Assembly: GCA_050084515.1 (NCBI GenBank)
Contig: CM114275.1
Span: 18,724,001 to 18,788,000, forward strand
DNA from: Blasia pusilla
Taxonomy: Eukaryota; Marchantiophyta; Marchantiopsida; Blasiales
Direction of reading: 5' to 3'
Length of the DNA stretch: 64,000 nucleotides
This document shows, in pieces, positions 10,001 through 21,394 of this stretch; the stretch's first letter is position 1, and each line of letters begins with the position of its first letter. The notes below the pieces were generated by a model, which had not been told where the DNA came from, searched no databases, and worked only from the letters and a program-made list of their open reading frames with translations. Made by a program: the position numbers and the translations under genes.

Positions 10001-12808
10001 CTACAGTTCTACTTCCCTCGTTTGTTTAATTCAATCCAGTTGCAGGAATGGTATCAAAATTGGAGCTGTGAAGACCTCCGACTTCAAATCCTATGTAGCG
10101 CCACAGTTCAATGCATTACAATGATTGCCACCGAAACGGTCACACATTCTGAAAAGTCTAGCAAAACAATCTGAACGTCCGTTCTCCGAACTTCCAGCTT
10201 CCTCCTTGCCCTCGAAGTCAGCCCAAAAATTGTCGTCAGAATGACGACAACTCAAGCTGTGTGAGATGCCTGAATTAGGTTGTTGGATCGAGACCGGGCC
10301 ACAAGTTTGGAAGCACACATATGCTACGGTCAACAATTTCTCTCCAGATTTTTGAATTCTTTCGAAGACAGTTCAACTGTTCTTTACAGATTTTCCGATT
10401 TCAAACAGTCAGCCTTTTTTCCCAACTTCCACTTCTCCACAAACTGCACCTTATAAGCTCCAGTTTTGTTGTTTGTATCGTATCGTTATGATTTCCGGTA
10501 GACCTTTCCAATTTCCGAGCTCCACACTTCCAATATTGGATTGGAACTCGGTCAAATTCAAGTTCTTTGGACTCTCAGGACGGACGTTCAAATTCGAGTT
10601 CGATTCCGTCCTGCGGTCAAGGAGGATTCTGAATTCTGCTACTTGAGTTGGAATCATCGTCCACATTTTCTCCCCCAAAAAGCCGTTATTGTCTCGTGAG
10701 AGGATTCCCCATTCGAAATGCAAATCACCACTCCAGAAAGTCCCCAACGTCCTAACTTTTATCGCTCCAAACCTCCGCACTGACGAGTTCCAAAGCTTTT
10801 ACCATTCCTGTCAGAGTTGCCGATCAGATGAATTGATCAGTAGAATCCATTCATCTATCCTTTCTTCATCATCTGACTAACACTTGTAACGTCCACGACG
10901 CACACACGTACGTATACAGGTTACTCTTCTTGCAAGAGTCCACCACAGAAATCTAGTTTCTCTTCTTTGCTTCTGTGAACAAGGTGATGAGCGAATGTTG
11001 ATCTACGAGTACCAGTCGAACGGGACCTTGAGCGATCTTCTATATGGTAAGCAACCACTTCTAAAAATCTAGTTCAAAACGTCTAATCTGAAGTGTCTGA
11101 TTCGCGGATTGCATCAGAGAGATTCATAATCACCAAAATGACGTAGGGATCCTGACAGTAAGCTGTACAAGTCGGTGCACACGCCTGATTAGCAACGCAC
11201 ATCCTGTCGCGCAGGTCCAAATGCAGCAGCGAGGCCACTGGACTGGAAGACCCGACTTGACATCGCCCATAATGCAGCAAAAGGTACGCGGAATAATTCA
11301 GGAATTTCTCGTTCACGATCAGCTTCCTTTAGGTAGTTACACGAATTTGGTTGAAAAGAAAATTCATTCTGACTATGAGTTCAGTTAAGCATTCTCTTCA
11401 CATTTCCTGCTGTCAATGATGAATCTTAAGAAACCTGTAGATCTGTCGACATGAAGGTTACTGTGTGGCGAAGTTTATAGGCATAGTCGATCATTCATCG
11501 GATTCAAGCAAACGTACACCATGTCTCTGCAAAAGGAGGCGACATCGGGCTGAACGTCCGAGCTGTCAATTTCTTTTGTAGGGTTGGAGTATCTGCATAC
11601 AGGTTGCAGTCCGCGAATCATTCATCGAGACGTGAAAAGCAACAATATACTGATAGACGAGAAATTTGTGGCCAAAGTCGCTGATTTTGGAATTTCGAAA
11701 TCTACGCCTGATGCAAATACTATTACCGACATCAGCACTAATAGAGCTTTCTCGACCAAAATTAGGGGCACCGTAGGTTATCTGGATCCAGAGTAAGTAA
11801 GCCATCATCTGCCGGAGTTCACGAAATTCCAATCCATTCCATGCGTCCTTCACTGCTCTTCTATGCACAGAATCTACAGGGCATGGTCCTCACCAGTGGC
11901 ATAGCGTTGCTGGATATTTCGACTGCCTACGCACTACAATGCCAACGGAACATAAACGCTGCCATCCATCGACCCGAACCAGCGTCTGCGAGCCCTAACA
12001 CATGCATGTGCTTGAGTTCAGGTATTTCAAAACTCAGAAGTTGAGCCAGAAAAGCGATGTTTACAGCTTTGGTGTCGTTCTCATGGAAACCATGGCTGGC
12101 ACCCGTCCAATTGTCAGAGGCGAAAACGGCACAGATCGGTTCATTGTTGATCAGGTAGGGGAACGCCACAAGCCCACCCTAATTACATTGCTTCCACTCG
12201 GAATGATCTTCGACTCTCTGTTTGTGGCATGTTACACAGGGTATGACTTATGACACCACCGAAGAGCATGTATCCTGCTTGAGTACGGTGCCATAAGTCA
12301 CTCTGTCGGTCCTAAGGAGGTCGCGAAAGTGGCGTAAGAAAGGAGAAAGATTCGATTTCCAGACAAAGCTCTTGTTTCTTGATGAATTACTGGAACAGCA
12401 TCGCAAAGTTTTCTCATCATAAAGAAGTCTGACCATTCACCACAGTATCGACCCCGACACGACTTGAGAAAGAATCCCGAGTAATCGTGATGAGTAAGAG
12501 CTCTGACTAGTGCGGCGCGTTTTGGAATTCCGCAGGTGAAACGGGCCATAGAAACAGGAGACATCCTCTCCATTGCGGACCCAGCACTAGGATACAAATT
12601 CTGCCCCGACTCTCTGTGGAAAGTGGCCGACTTAGCTTGGTCCAGCGTGGATCAAAAGGGAGCCAACCGGCCAGACATGACCCAAATCGTCAGAGGTCTC
12701 GGCGAAGCTCTCGACATGGAAATGGCATACGACCCCGCCGGCTCTGCTACCGCCACTCGGTCTCTCACCATGACAGGACGCAGCACGTCATCTCGAGGAT
12801 CGGTTTGA
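4031..12808 (+). CDS. Malectin-like/LRR receptor-like protein kinase, 14 exons
   Basis: This is a plasma-membrane receptor kinase: the ectodomain senses a ligand and the cytosolic Ser/Thr kinase signals. Exons by my reading: 4031-4118, 4897-5437, 6043-6521, 7079-7199, 7525-7596, 7850-7924, 8242-8307, 9210-9424, 9682-9989, 10920-11046, 11215-11283, 11582-11792, 12022-12154, 12536-12808. All introns are GT-AG and every phase joins cleanly, giving about 925 residues, a usual length. The start is the ATG of a hydrophobic signal peptide ([20 protein letters not shown]). Domain order is signal peptide, malectin-like, about three LRRs, transmembrane helix, kinase with HRD and DFG. From memory it resembles the Arabidopsis At1g67720/At2g37050 group of LRR-I kinases. 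No disabling lesion is seen. It is the only intact host gene here. Confidence 0.9.
4897..6521 (+). other. Malectin-like ectodomain exons of the receptor kinase
   Basis: Exons 2 and 3 (4897-5437 and 6043-6521) encode the carbohydrate-binding-like malectin domain. The start SIDCGGTG followed by [11 protein letters not shown] is the family hallmark. It continues with [15 protein letters not shown], then [12 protein letters not shown] after the intron, and ends [14 protein letters not shown], matching the usual PILNA-E-Y end. The intron at 5438-6042 splits an Arg codon (CG|G). Several N-x-S/T sites suggest glycosylation. Confidence 0.88.
7079..8307 (+). other. LRR exons of the receptor kinase
   Basis: Exon 4 (7079-7199) carries the pre-LRR signature [14 protein letters not shown]. 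Exons 5, 6 and 7 (72, 75 and 66 bases) each encode about one leucine-rich repeat, including [17 protein letters not shown] and [11 protein letters not shown]. All three begin and end in phase 2, the one-exon-one-LRR pattern usual for plant LRR kinases. Exon 4 starts at 7079 rather than the tempting AG at 7092, because only 7079 keeps the phase with exon 3. Confidence 0.85.
9210..9424 (+). other. Transmembrane exon of the receptor kinase
   Basis: Exon 8 holds the end of the ectodomain ([14 protein letters not shown]), a Ser/Lys-rich stretch, a single transmembrane helix ([20 protein letters not shown]) ending in three cysteines, and a basic stop-transfer segment (YRKK). A stretch of about 900 bases before it (8308-9209) is intron, with no coding sequence that I can find. 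Confidence 0.88.
9682..12808 (+). other. Cytosolic kinase domain exons of the receptor kinase
   Basis: Exons 9-14 encode the juxtamembrane segment and kinase. Visible in order: glycine loop [15 protein letters not shown] lysine VAVK, the HHRNLVSL block, [10 protein letters not shown] hinge, catalytic loop [12 protein letters not shown] (an RD kinase), DFG in [19 protein letters not shown] activation segment, [11 protein letters not shown], and NRPDM near the end. All catalytic residues are present. The tail after the kinase is short and Ser/Thr-rich, with stop TGA at 12806. Confidence 0.9.
9720..9769 (+). repeat. Perfect 21-bp inverted repeat inside a coding exon
   Basis: The left arm at 9720-9740 and right arm at 9749-9769 are exact reverse complements, separated by the 8-base loop CCGATAGT. 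It lies in the juxtamembrane coding part of exon 9, and the frame stays open through it. In RNA it would make a strong hairpin. Confidence 0.9.
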
Positions 12809-13603
12809 GGACTTCGCTTCTGACTCCCTCGTTTCATGGCCATCCCGACGGGAGACAGCTCGATGAGTTGGGAGGGTGAGGTAACAGTCGGTTTCCTCTA
12901 CGACAATTAACCGCGCAATTCGAGGGTACGCAAGCTTTCCGATGTAAATTAAATCTCTAGTAAGGGAATGCTTTTGATTTGCAAACACCGGGCACAAAGA
13001 AAATGTTGTCTACTATTTTGGGCATTATTAATTCTGCTATTTCATAGAGTAGGGGACATATGGAGTGTTTGATCCTAAGAGATTATGACGTCCATGTACA
13101 CTAGTAAGGTGCATATTACGGGAAATTAAAAAAGTGTTTGAATAGCTTTTGTTAGTGTATAGCAAGTGAAGGGAAGAGAAGGGATCAGTGATGTTGCATA
13201 CAAATTCTTGTTGTAACATGTGAAATATTTTTTTATTGTCACATGTCAAATAGAGAGGTGTTTGCAAATCAAGAAGGCACTCTCCCATAACAATATAGAT
13301 TAGAGGTTGTACGTACGTCTTTACACTACAAGATGTTTTATTTTATAAGTTTCGAGTTGTACACATCCTGACAAACAGACCGGGGTAGGCCATGAGGAGG
13401 TTTGCATCCACCTCCTCCCCACACTACGCACTCGAAAGGTCATAAGTCTGTAAAAAATGTTATCGACATGACGTCCATGATTATGGCCTAAGTTTTGAGA
13501 CACCTTATTGCTCTCAAGCGAAGCACAGGTTGTAGACTTGTAATTGTATACTTGTCTTCATTGCATGGTGCGCCATTGGGAAGAAACTTCTTCATCTTAT
13601 CCA
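12809..13603. other. Downstream region of the receptor-kinase gene
   Basis: This contains the 3' UTR and intergenic DNA. I see no gene and no canonical AATAAA close to the stop. A CACTACAAGA word at 13325 resembles a CACTA-transposon end, but I found no partner end. Confidence 0.4.
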
Positions 13604-13870
13604 ACTTTTGTGCGTATCACTTCCTCTCTAAAATCTCTCTTCATTCACTCCATTAAAAATCTCTACCAAATCTTTCCTAAATTCCCTTAGAGCACCTCTC
13701 TCCAATCTCTCTTTGAATACGAGATGCACTCCACCATCCCTTCTCCACCTTTTGTGCGTATCACTTCCTCTCTAAAATCCCTCTTCATTCACTCTATTAA
13801 AAATTCTTTGCACCTCTCTCTCCAATCTCTCATTGCAAATGAGATGCACTCCCCCTTCCCTTCTCCACCC
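13604..13870. repeat. Direct tandem duplication, period about 145 bp
   Basis: CTTTTGTGCGTATCACTTCC occurs at about 13605 and again at about 13749. It is followed in both copies by CTCTTCATTCACTC, ATTAAAAAT, CCAATCTCTC, GAGATGCACTC and CCTTCTCCACC. The second unit is slightly shorter. It is non-coding and pyrimidine-rich. Confidence 0.85.
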
Positions 13871-14469
13871 AAAATCCCCAACACTTCTTACCTTATCATG
13901 ATTTCCAAAATGGATGTAAATAGGATGTTTACGAATTCATGTATTAGGATTCCTCATGCATTCCTTGCTAAAATTAATGTAAAGTTTCAAAACTATCTCA
14001 TACCATCAAATTCCAAGTTTTAAAGTGATGGAAAATACTACGGAAAATTTTAAATGCTCCGTGATACTGCAAAAAATATTTATATCGTAAAATACAAAAT
14101 TTTAAGTTAGGGAAAAGCACATCTCGAAGTGAAGGGTCAAATCTACTTGACATATGGGTATAGACAAGATTAGTTTGGAACCTTGTGTAAGTCATGGGTT
14201 AGTCAGCAGAAAACTAGTTATGATGGTTTCAGTGCCTTTAAATCAATTGTGGAGAGGACAAATGAAGGCAAGAACAAGCATGGCACATACCAACTAAGAT
14301 GTAACACTTCATGGAGAGCTTAAAGAGCCTCAGTTGGGCAAGATCAACCATGAGACTCATATGAAGGTGACCATCAATGCGACTCAGGAAATCTCACTAA
14401 GAGTTGAGAGTTAAAGCTCACGATTGGGTTGAGTTACTTGAGTACCACAACATATTTTTTATATATATA

Positions 14470-14472
<3 letters not shown>

Positions 14473-14522
<50 letters not shown>
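14473..14522. repeat. (CT)25 microsatellite
   Basis: An uninterrupted dinucleotide run of about 50 bases, preceded by a short TATATA tract. From 13871 to 14811 I otherwise see no gene. Confidence 0.95.
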
Positions 14523-14524
<2 letters not shown>

Positions 14525-14811
14525 CATGAACCTTGACATGTGATCCAACGCAAAAATAGACACTAATTAACGAGTAGTCTCTCTTTCTCTACTTGGGATC
14601 ATGAGTTAGGATATCAATCAATGAGCACCTTAAGATTGATCTCAAATCAAGGGATAAGTCCTCCTAAGAAATGAACTGTATATTGAAGATTGACATGCAG
14701 TTATATTCATCATACTCATAATCTGCTACATTTAGTACACATACAAAGTGGAAAAATTTAATCCTAGTTAGACAAAGTCAATCAATGATAATTAATGTAA
14801 CTATAGAATAT

Positions 14812-14991
14812 CGTTAGGATTTGGATTAGAGTTGCTCGTACATATCCTATATAATTGAGAAGGGGATCAACATTCATCTCTTCTCCCCTCATTCTCTTAT
14901 TGCATACTTTTATTTGCCATGATGGTGTATATGAGTGAGTCGTACTCCTTCAATTATACTTATTTAGGAGGTTTTTACATGGTATTAGAGC
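14812..14991 (+). repeat. Copia 5' LTR (putative) and tRNA-Met primer-binding site
   Basis: The PBS TGGTATTAGAGC at 14980-14991 differs by one base from the usual TGGTATCAGAGC complementary to initiator tRNA-Met. It directly follows TTTTTACA, an LTR-like CA end. The LTR start is uncertain. CGTTAGGATTTGG near 14813 resembles a mutated TGTTAGGATTTGG, which would make an LTR of about 170 bases. Confidence 0.65.
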
Positions 14992-15639
14992 GATAAGCGA
15001 ACTTCCATTGAAATCCTTGATGTAGGAGGAAAGAATAGAGGCAAGCGAATGCACAATTTTTATTTTTGGCAAGAAGATTTGAGTTGGAATTTAGGAGGTT
15101 GAAGATTTTAGGTGGAGTCAATGACATAGAGATGAAGAAACTTTGGAAGCAATTTTGAAGGTCTTCCTTGTGAATTAAATTTTTTTGATAACAAGCGGCA
15201 AAAATGGTACCAAAGACTAGTCGAATTCTGTTGTAGAGCTCTTTGTGATCTTTCTAATGCACCCAAAATTGTACGATTCTAACATTATAATCCTGCACTT
15301 GCAATTGAAGTGCAAAAAAGTGTAATTAGTAAAGAAAAGTTGTGCAATTTGGTCTATATAAGCCAATTTCAACCTTTCCTCATACAATTGGTCAATTTTG
15401 GCCAATAATGGGAGATTGTCATAGCAAAAGTGATTAATGCTTCAATCAAGGAAGTATGGATCGTTATATTTTGATTTTTTAGTGAAATTTTCCTTTAAGG
15501 AGTATTCTTCAAAAAACATTACTGGAAAAAACTATATTATGTTAATAAACACAACTAAAATATTTGTAAGTTTTGCATGAAGTAATTCCTCATTGGACAC
15601 AGACTATGGAAGTTTGTTATATGTGATGAGGCCAAGCTA

Positions 15640-16290
15640 GAAGGGAATTCAACAGACTTGAATGTTCGAGCTTGGAATAAATGCGCTAGGTAGATAATCT
15701 ATTCCATCTCAGTAAAAATCGATTCGCCATTGCAATGATTGGTCATATTCAAGATATTGACATCCCAAAAGAAGCTTGGGATACATTGGAGAAGTTATTC
15801 CACACCTCTTCAAAGGCCACAAAGCTTTGATTATAATATCAATTAAAGGAAGTAAGGAAAAAATTGCAAAATGTCAATAATTATATTTCAGTATCATACA
15901 TATTATTCATTAGTTGAATAGTACTGGAATGACCACATAAGATGATGATGTGATTTAGTTGACTCTTCCAGGGCCTCTAAAAGTTTATAAGTCTTTTAAG
16001 ACCTTCATTTCTGTAAGAAAGAAGCACTAGTACCTAACCTTTCAAGAGTTAGTCTATCTATTAATCAATGAGGAGATTTACCTTGTTGAAAGTAGTAGCT
16101 TGTGTGGTATGCAAGAGAGTGCTCTATTTACAAAAAAGGGATAAAAAAGATGCAAAGGTTGTGAATCGTGATAGAGGCTTTTGTAGTTGTGGTGGATATC
16201 AAGGATATGAGGAAAGAGGTAGTCAAGATAATTTCACTCAGTCTAGTAATATGAAGTTACCTTAGTACCAAATACATTGTTAATCATAAA
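15640..16290 (+). pseudogene. Copia gag remnant
   Basis: Broken frames encode a copia gag core: AWDTLEKLFHTSSKATKL, then QLKEVRKKLQNVNNYIS, typical of the UBN2/gag region. A downstream segment with DRGFCSCGG may be a decayed zinc knuckle. Stops and frame changes are frequent. The 480 bases before 15640 are AT-rich with no recognisable coding sequence. Confidence 0.7.
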
Positions 16291-16610
16291 GTGTTGATGG
16301 TGATAATCATTGGGATTGACTTATTGAGGTCAACAATAGAGGGTTCATACATCTTGCAATTACTATGCATGAAGGATTATTTAGATTGTGAAAAACTTTC
16401 CTTCAAGAAGAAGGCATATATAAGAATTCAAGTCTTACAACAATAAAAGAATGAGGATGTTATGCAATAACATCAAGTATTAGATCAAGAACAACAATAT
16501 TCACAAACTATTCACCTCTTGCATATGACTCATCAAATGGAAAAAATGGTCAAGAAAGACTCTACATATGATTAGTACATTGACTCTAGTGCACCAAATC
16601 ATATGACCTC
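16291..16610 (+). pseudogene. Copia protease start, cut by copy A
   Basis: TYD-stop-YIDSSAPNHMT near 16567-16606 matches the copia protease active-site signature (W-YIDSGASNHMT), with Gly changed to Ser and Trp to a stop. The coding sequence is interrupted right after this motif by gypsy copy A and resumes after 25751. Confidence 0.75.
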
Positions 16611-16760
16611 TGTCGTGCGAATACATATCGCTACACAACATCCATCGCTGGTCACATCTACACCACACAACACCGATCTTCCCCACACACGGGTCGATCC
16701 ATATATGTATAAAAATCAAATCATACATATACATGGAGATCACAAAACCGCCCCCCTAGT
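16611..16760 (-). repeat. 3' terminal block X of copy A with polypurine tract
   Basis: On the minus strand, ACTAGGGGGGCGG (16749-16760) is followed by about 136 bases ending GTAGCGATATGTATTCGCAC and then GACA at the junction. Copy B has the same arrangement at 49811-49949. The block has no similarity that I can see to the other end of the element. Confidence 0.75.
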
Positions 16761-16824
16761 TGGCAGTTGGATCCCCTCAACTCTAGATAGAAACCATCAC
16801 ATCTCTCTGACATGACCCACTACC

Positions 16825-18471
16825 CTATACACATCTCGTACACATCCATCGTCCCGTGGGAACCACACCAAGAGGGAGGTTCAGACATGACATATGCCAC
16901 CCTCGAGAAAAACCATCACATACCAACATGGTGGCTACACCCCTCGCAGATCCGCACAACATACACCTCAAGCCTGCAGGTACCACTGCCAAGCTCGGAT
17001 CCTCCGTCCCATCTACGTTCGAAAGATGACATGGCGCACAATTGCGCACATGATCCTTCCAAACCATACCATCCCGTCCCTCCAACATGAGGACTCTGGT
17101 CAATAATACCTCGCGCACACGTAGGATCGTGCGCCCTGCAGTGACATCTAGCGTCGTGGGTGCCGCCTGCTGTAAATACATATAATCTCCAGGATGAAAC
17201 CTCCTAATCCCCGGACGATAACCTCCTCCACGAATGGTCGCGTACCTCAATGTATCTCTATGTTGGGCAATAGTTAAGTTCTCAAAGGCCATAGGCATAA
17301 CTCTACGAAAAACCTCCGCCCTCTGAGAACATGCTTGTACCCACACATCTGGATCATCAAGATCTAACACCTCCGCCATTTCACATCGAATCGCTGCAGG
17401 TAAATCTGGCTCTCTCCCAAAGAGCAAAAAGTACGATGAGAATGACGCCAAGGATGCATACGGACTAAATCGATAACCCATAGCCAACCATGGCAACTGC
17501 AGGTCCCACTCCCTCAACTGTCCCTACTGCAAGCCATACATACGCAATCCTCTCTTCACCGTCTGTACCACTCTCTCCGCCAACTCATCCGCCTCAGGAT
17601 GATCTCTGGAAGTGGTGCGGTGATCTATCAGCGCCTTATCACACAAGGCCTGAAACTCTCCCCTGAACTCGGTACCCTAGTCAGACAACATCTCTGTCGG
17701 TGCACCAAAGTGACTAAGCACACGATCTAGAAATCTTGTTCCCTCGCTCGCCTTGTCTGGTAGTGCCACCAACTCTATCCACTTGGAGAAATGCTCCACC
17801 ATGACCAACACGTACCTATGATGACGCCCCGTCAATGGAAAAGGTCCCGCAAAGTCTAAACTCCACCGATAACCTAAACCCATAATTGGCAAAGGATGTA
17901 ACTGCGAAGTGGGAGCATTGAAGGATGCTCGCACTCTGTCACATACCATACATCTGGCCACAAACTTTTGTACCCCAGTATGCATGCCGCACCACCAATA
18001 CTGAACCTGGAGTAAGCTGTAAGTACGCTTTACTCCAAAATGTCCCAACTCCTCATGGGCATGTCGCACTACACGTCCTCGCTAGGAAGAATGAGATACC
18101 ATTCGTATCCTACCATCTCCCCATACTTGCAAAATGTGAGTCCCCTCCCACCTGAACCTCCTGGCTCTCTGTAGGATCCGATCCGGCTCCCTAGCACTCA
18201 CTGTACTCGCTATGACGTCAGTGCGCAAGAACTCCACAACCTCCACGTCGTCATGGATAGCACGACCACCTATCGCCTCCTCACTAACCTCTGGATCCAA
18301 AGACTCATCATCCAACCCCACCATTGGAGTCATCACCTGTGGCTGACGTGCCATAGTCAACCAACAAAGATAGGCAGATGCATGCCAACCGGGCACCATC
18401 TCCTCATCACTCTCTCCGTGCCATCGAGCTCCTGTGTTGTCTCTCTGACTTAGACATGGGTTACGACTCAA
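16825..18471 (-). pseudogene. Copy A integrase with C-terminal PHD finger
   Basis: After an acidic linker (18471-18082), the integrase starts with the zinc motif HEELGHFGVKRT...CMVCDRV (HHCC). The catalytic triad follows: D in WSLDFAGPFP, D in SD-stop-GTEF, and E in HPEADELAERVV. One stop replaces the Gln after the second Asp and another lies near 17525. The last open stretch (16825-17517, 230 residues) ends in CMLCGS...MLVCDGFSRGWHMSCL...WMCTRC, a PHD finger (C4HC3) with its fourth cysteine changed to Phe. A PHD finger usually reads histone H3 tails. Here it could steer integration, which is inference. Confidence 0.85.
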
Positions 18472-18479
18472 CCCATCCG

Positions 18480-19892
18480 CATCCTAGTTCAGCCGACCAC
18501 CTCAAACTCATACTCCTATAGTAATAGAGCCCACCTGGCAAGCTTTCCCGTAAGCTTGTCGGACTCCATCAACCTCCTCAACGGCTAATGATCAATGATA
18601 AGTGTGAAAGGGTTGCTGAATAATTAGCACCTGAAATGTGCCATGGCCCACAGTGCAACCAAGCACTCTCCCTCGTGGGAGTTTTACTTCGCCTCTGCAA
18701 TGTTGTTTGATCGGCTTGCATAAGCCACAACGAACTCCCTCTCCTCATCATCCCTCTGAGTAAGCACTGCTCCTAGAGCCAACATGCTCCAATCCGTATG
18801 TAACTGGAATGGGCGACCCCTAACCGGTCTCTGTAAAATGGGTGAGGATGTCAACCTGTCCTTGAGCTCTTGAAATGCTCGCTCCTGATCATCTTCCCAC
18901 AACCAAACTTGATCAAGTCTCGTCAACAAGGTCAAAGACTTTGCAATCGCACTAAAACCCTTGACATACCGTCGATAGAAGTTTTCCAGTCCAAGAAATG
19001 TTCGGACTCGACTCACATCTGTAGGGCGTGGAATCTGCGCAATAGCCTCTACCTTTTTCTATTGAACGCCTAACCCACTCAGGTATATGGTGTGTCCCAA
19101 GTACTCAATCTGCTCCTGAAAGAATCTGCATTTGCCTCGATGTAACTTCAGTCCATGTAACTCCAATCGCCGAAACACTTCCTCCAAGTGTCGCTCATGC
19201 TCCTCAACTGTGAAACTGAAGATAAGAATATCATCTATGTAACATCGTACAAAATCCAAGCCAGCTAGAATCCTATCCATCACTCTCTGAAACTCTGCAG
19301 GCGCGTTCTTCAACCCAAATGGTAAGAACCGCCACTGATACAAGCAATCTCTCCCGAACCGATCTATCCCCCAAAAGTTTGTCTTCTCCCAGTCCTCCAA
19401 CCTGACAAGAAGCTGATGATAGCCAACACGAAGATCTAAAGTACTAAAGATCTTTGCATCCCCTACCGCATCAAAGATCTCCTCAGGAGATCTTTGAGGC
19501 ATGGCGTACCGATCTGACCTCGTCTGTCGGTTGATAAGACGGTCATCTCCACACATCCGCCTATCCGTCCAATTTCCAGACATATCCTTCTTCGCCGGCG
19601 TGATTGTGGCAGATGCATACTCCCCATGTGATAACTCCACAAGTCCTACCTCCAACAAGTCCTGACTCCTGATTTGAATCAAGGCTCGCTCCATATCAGA
19701 ATACCTGTAGGGTCGACGACAGATCGGCGTATCACTAGCTAACTCAATCCGTATCCCGGGACCCTTCAGCGTACCCAAGTCTCTCATACCAAAGGCAAAA
19801 CAACTAACATGCCCTCTCAAAAACCTATGAACTTGCCGTCGCTCTCCTCCTATCAACTTGAGACCTATGACGGGCTCCCAAGTCTCCATCAT
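18480..19892 (-). pseudogene. Copy A reverse transcriptase and RNase H
   Basis: An open 277-residue stretch (19059-19892) holds the RT. Visible are RMCGDD (usually RMCxDYR), STLDLRVGYHQL, YQWRFLPFGLKNAPAEFQR and the catalytic box YIDDILIFS, followed by GKCRFFQEQIEYLGH. A second open stretch (18684-19016) has the connection region RTFLGLENFYRRYVKGFS and the RNase H start QLHTDWSMLALGAVLTQ. The RNase H tail continues in broken frames to about 18480. The RT-RNase H-integrase order places the element in Ty3/gypsy. The catalytic residues are intact; the stops between stretches are the damage. Confidence 0.9.
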
Positions 19893-20179
19893 GACCTCAC
19901 TCAGACAAGACGCAACCTCCGGCTTTGGTTGCTATGTAGCAACCCTAGCCACCTCCGCAACAGCCACTCCACTCTGACCTCCTACACCATGCTCCACATC
20001 CAACAAATGAACATGTGCTACTCTAGCCACCTTCACACTCTCAGCTCAAACGACGTCCCAGGAAGTCCATGGGTGCCTATCTCTCCTCGTCTCGCCCCTA
20101 GCCAATGCCTATAAAGACCCTGTAGGCAATGGTCCAACTTGTGGACGTGACGGCATGGATGACACTCGCATCCGTCTCT

Positions 20180-21385
20180 GCTCAACCATACCTAGGCTGA
20201 CTATCCATGTGAGAAAGTTGAGGTCCATCGCCTGCCCCCACACATAGTACCGGTAGTGAACCCCATGGCGCGCTCGCGCTCATCTGCTGTAGGCTCCTCC
20301 AATGCGCCGGTCACCTCATCCCAAATCATGCCTGGCCCTCCCTGACAAATGGCATGGGATGCTGGGAAGCTCACCAACGTAGGTAAGGTTGCCCTCAACT
20401 CCCCCACCCTATTGGCCATGGCCAACGATGGTCTATCATCCCGTGTCACCACCTGGGATCGACGCCCTGAGGCCAAAATAGCATCCACTGTGAGATGTGG
20501 TGCTCTCTGGACTCCATCGTATGCTCGACTCAGTACCTCTGATGGTATCAGGTTCGTCCACCACAATACTGGACGATGAGCACGTAATCCAACTCTCGCC
20601 GCATCTAATAACACAGCAGGTCCCAACCAAGACCTCACCTGATACACACTTGTCATCACACGTGCACGAGTGTCTCCCAACAACGGCACGTTCTCCAAGA
20701 TGTACGTTGGAGAACATGTTTGACTCTCCTGCAAGTATCGTACTACTCGCAGCATCTCCCAAAACATCCCTGACCTCGGATCCAGCAATCCTAATCCTCG
20801 GCCAATTGATGAATGACCCTCACATATCCATCCAGCAATCACCAAATGAATGGTGCCATCTCTATCCACATCATGCGCCCCCACCAAAGAGATGTCGGCG
20901 GGTAGTATATGTTGATATCCCCGTACTGTAGATACCGGAAAAAACTCATGATACCTCTAGACCAATCGCGCCACGTGACGTAATGATACTCGCCGCGCGG
21001 TCTCATCTCTCTCCACATAAAGGTACTAATGCACCCGTATGCCCGCCTGCAATACTGCAGCCAATCCTGTGCTAATCCCTCTGAAGAGATCTAACACCCT
21101 AACACCCTCCTCTGGGCACTACCATACAACGGGTGTGGTATCCAATGGGGTCAATGTCTCCACTCCAAGAGCCCGATTGCCACGTGACTCTCGCTGCTCC
21201 GGGATAAAAACATGACTCCACGCCTGCCTCACGAGGTCGTCGGCACTCCTCTGTAGCTCTCGAGTCGTACCCCACAATGATGAAGAGGTCTTGCCAATAT
21301 GGGAAGAGACACCCGCCATGACCTGTCTCTCCGTGGGGCTATCCGCTACTGGGACATCCTCCGCATGTGCGTTTCCCTCCAACAA
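20180..21385 (-). pseudogene. Copy A C5-cytosine DNA methyltransferase (DNMT3-like)
   Basis: Encodes a 5-methylcytosine transferase between protease and RT. Motif I is RVLDLFRGI (21074-21100). Motif IV is GWICEGHSS (20805-20830), in which the catalytic Cys remains but Pro and Gln of the usual PCQ are changed. Motif VI is ILENVPLL (20681-20701). Motif VIII-like is GLRAHRPVLWWTN, close to the SAAHRARYFWGN block of DNMT3. Then come ERERAMGF and, after a frameshift near 20240, GQAMDLNFLTWI in the motif X place. Stops occur near 21118 and within 20940-21030. The motif order is canonical, unlike plant DRM. Two different substitutions at the active site suggest this copy is dead. Confidence 0.9.
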
Positions 21386-21394
21386 CTCTCCTGG

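Noticed and set aside
13325-13340. CACTACAAGA, like a CACTA transposon end
   Set aside because: No matching TCTTGTAGTG end or sub-terminal repeats were found within a plausible distance.
20497-20931. 144-residue plus-strand frame over the copy A methyltransferase
   Set aside because: It is antisense to the methyltransferase motifs; no domain of its own.
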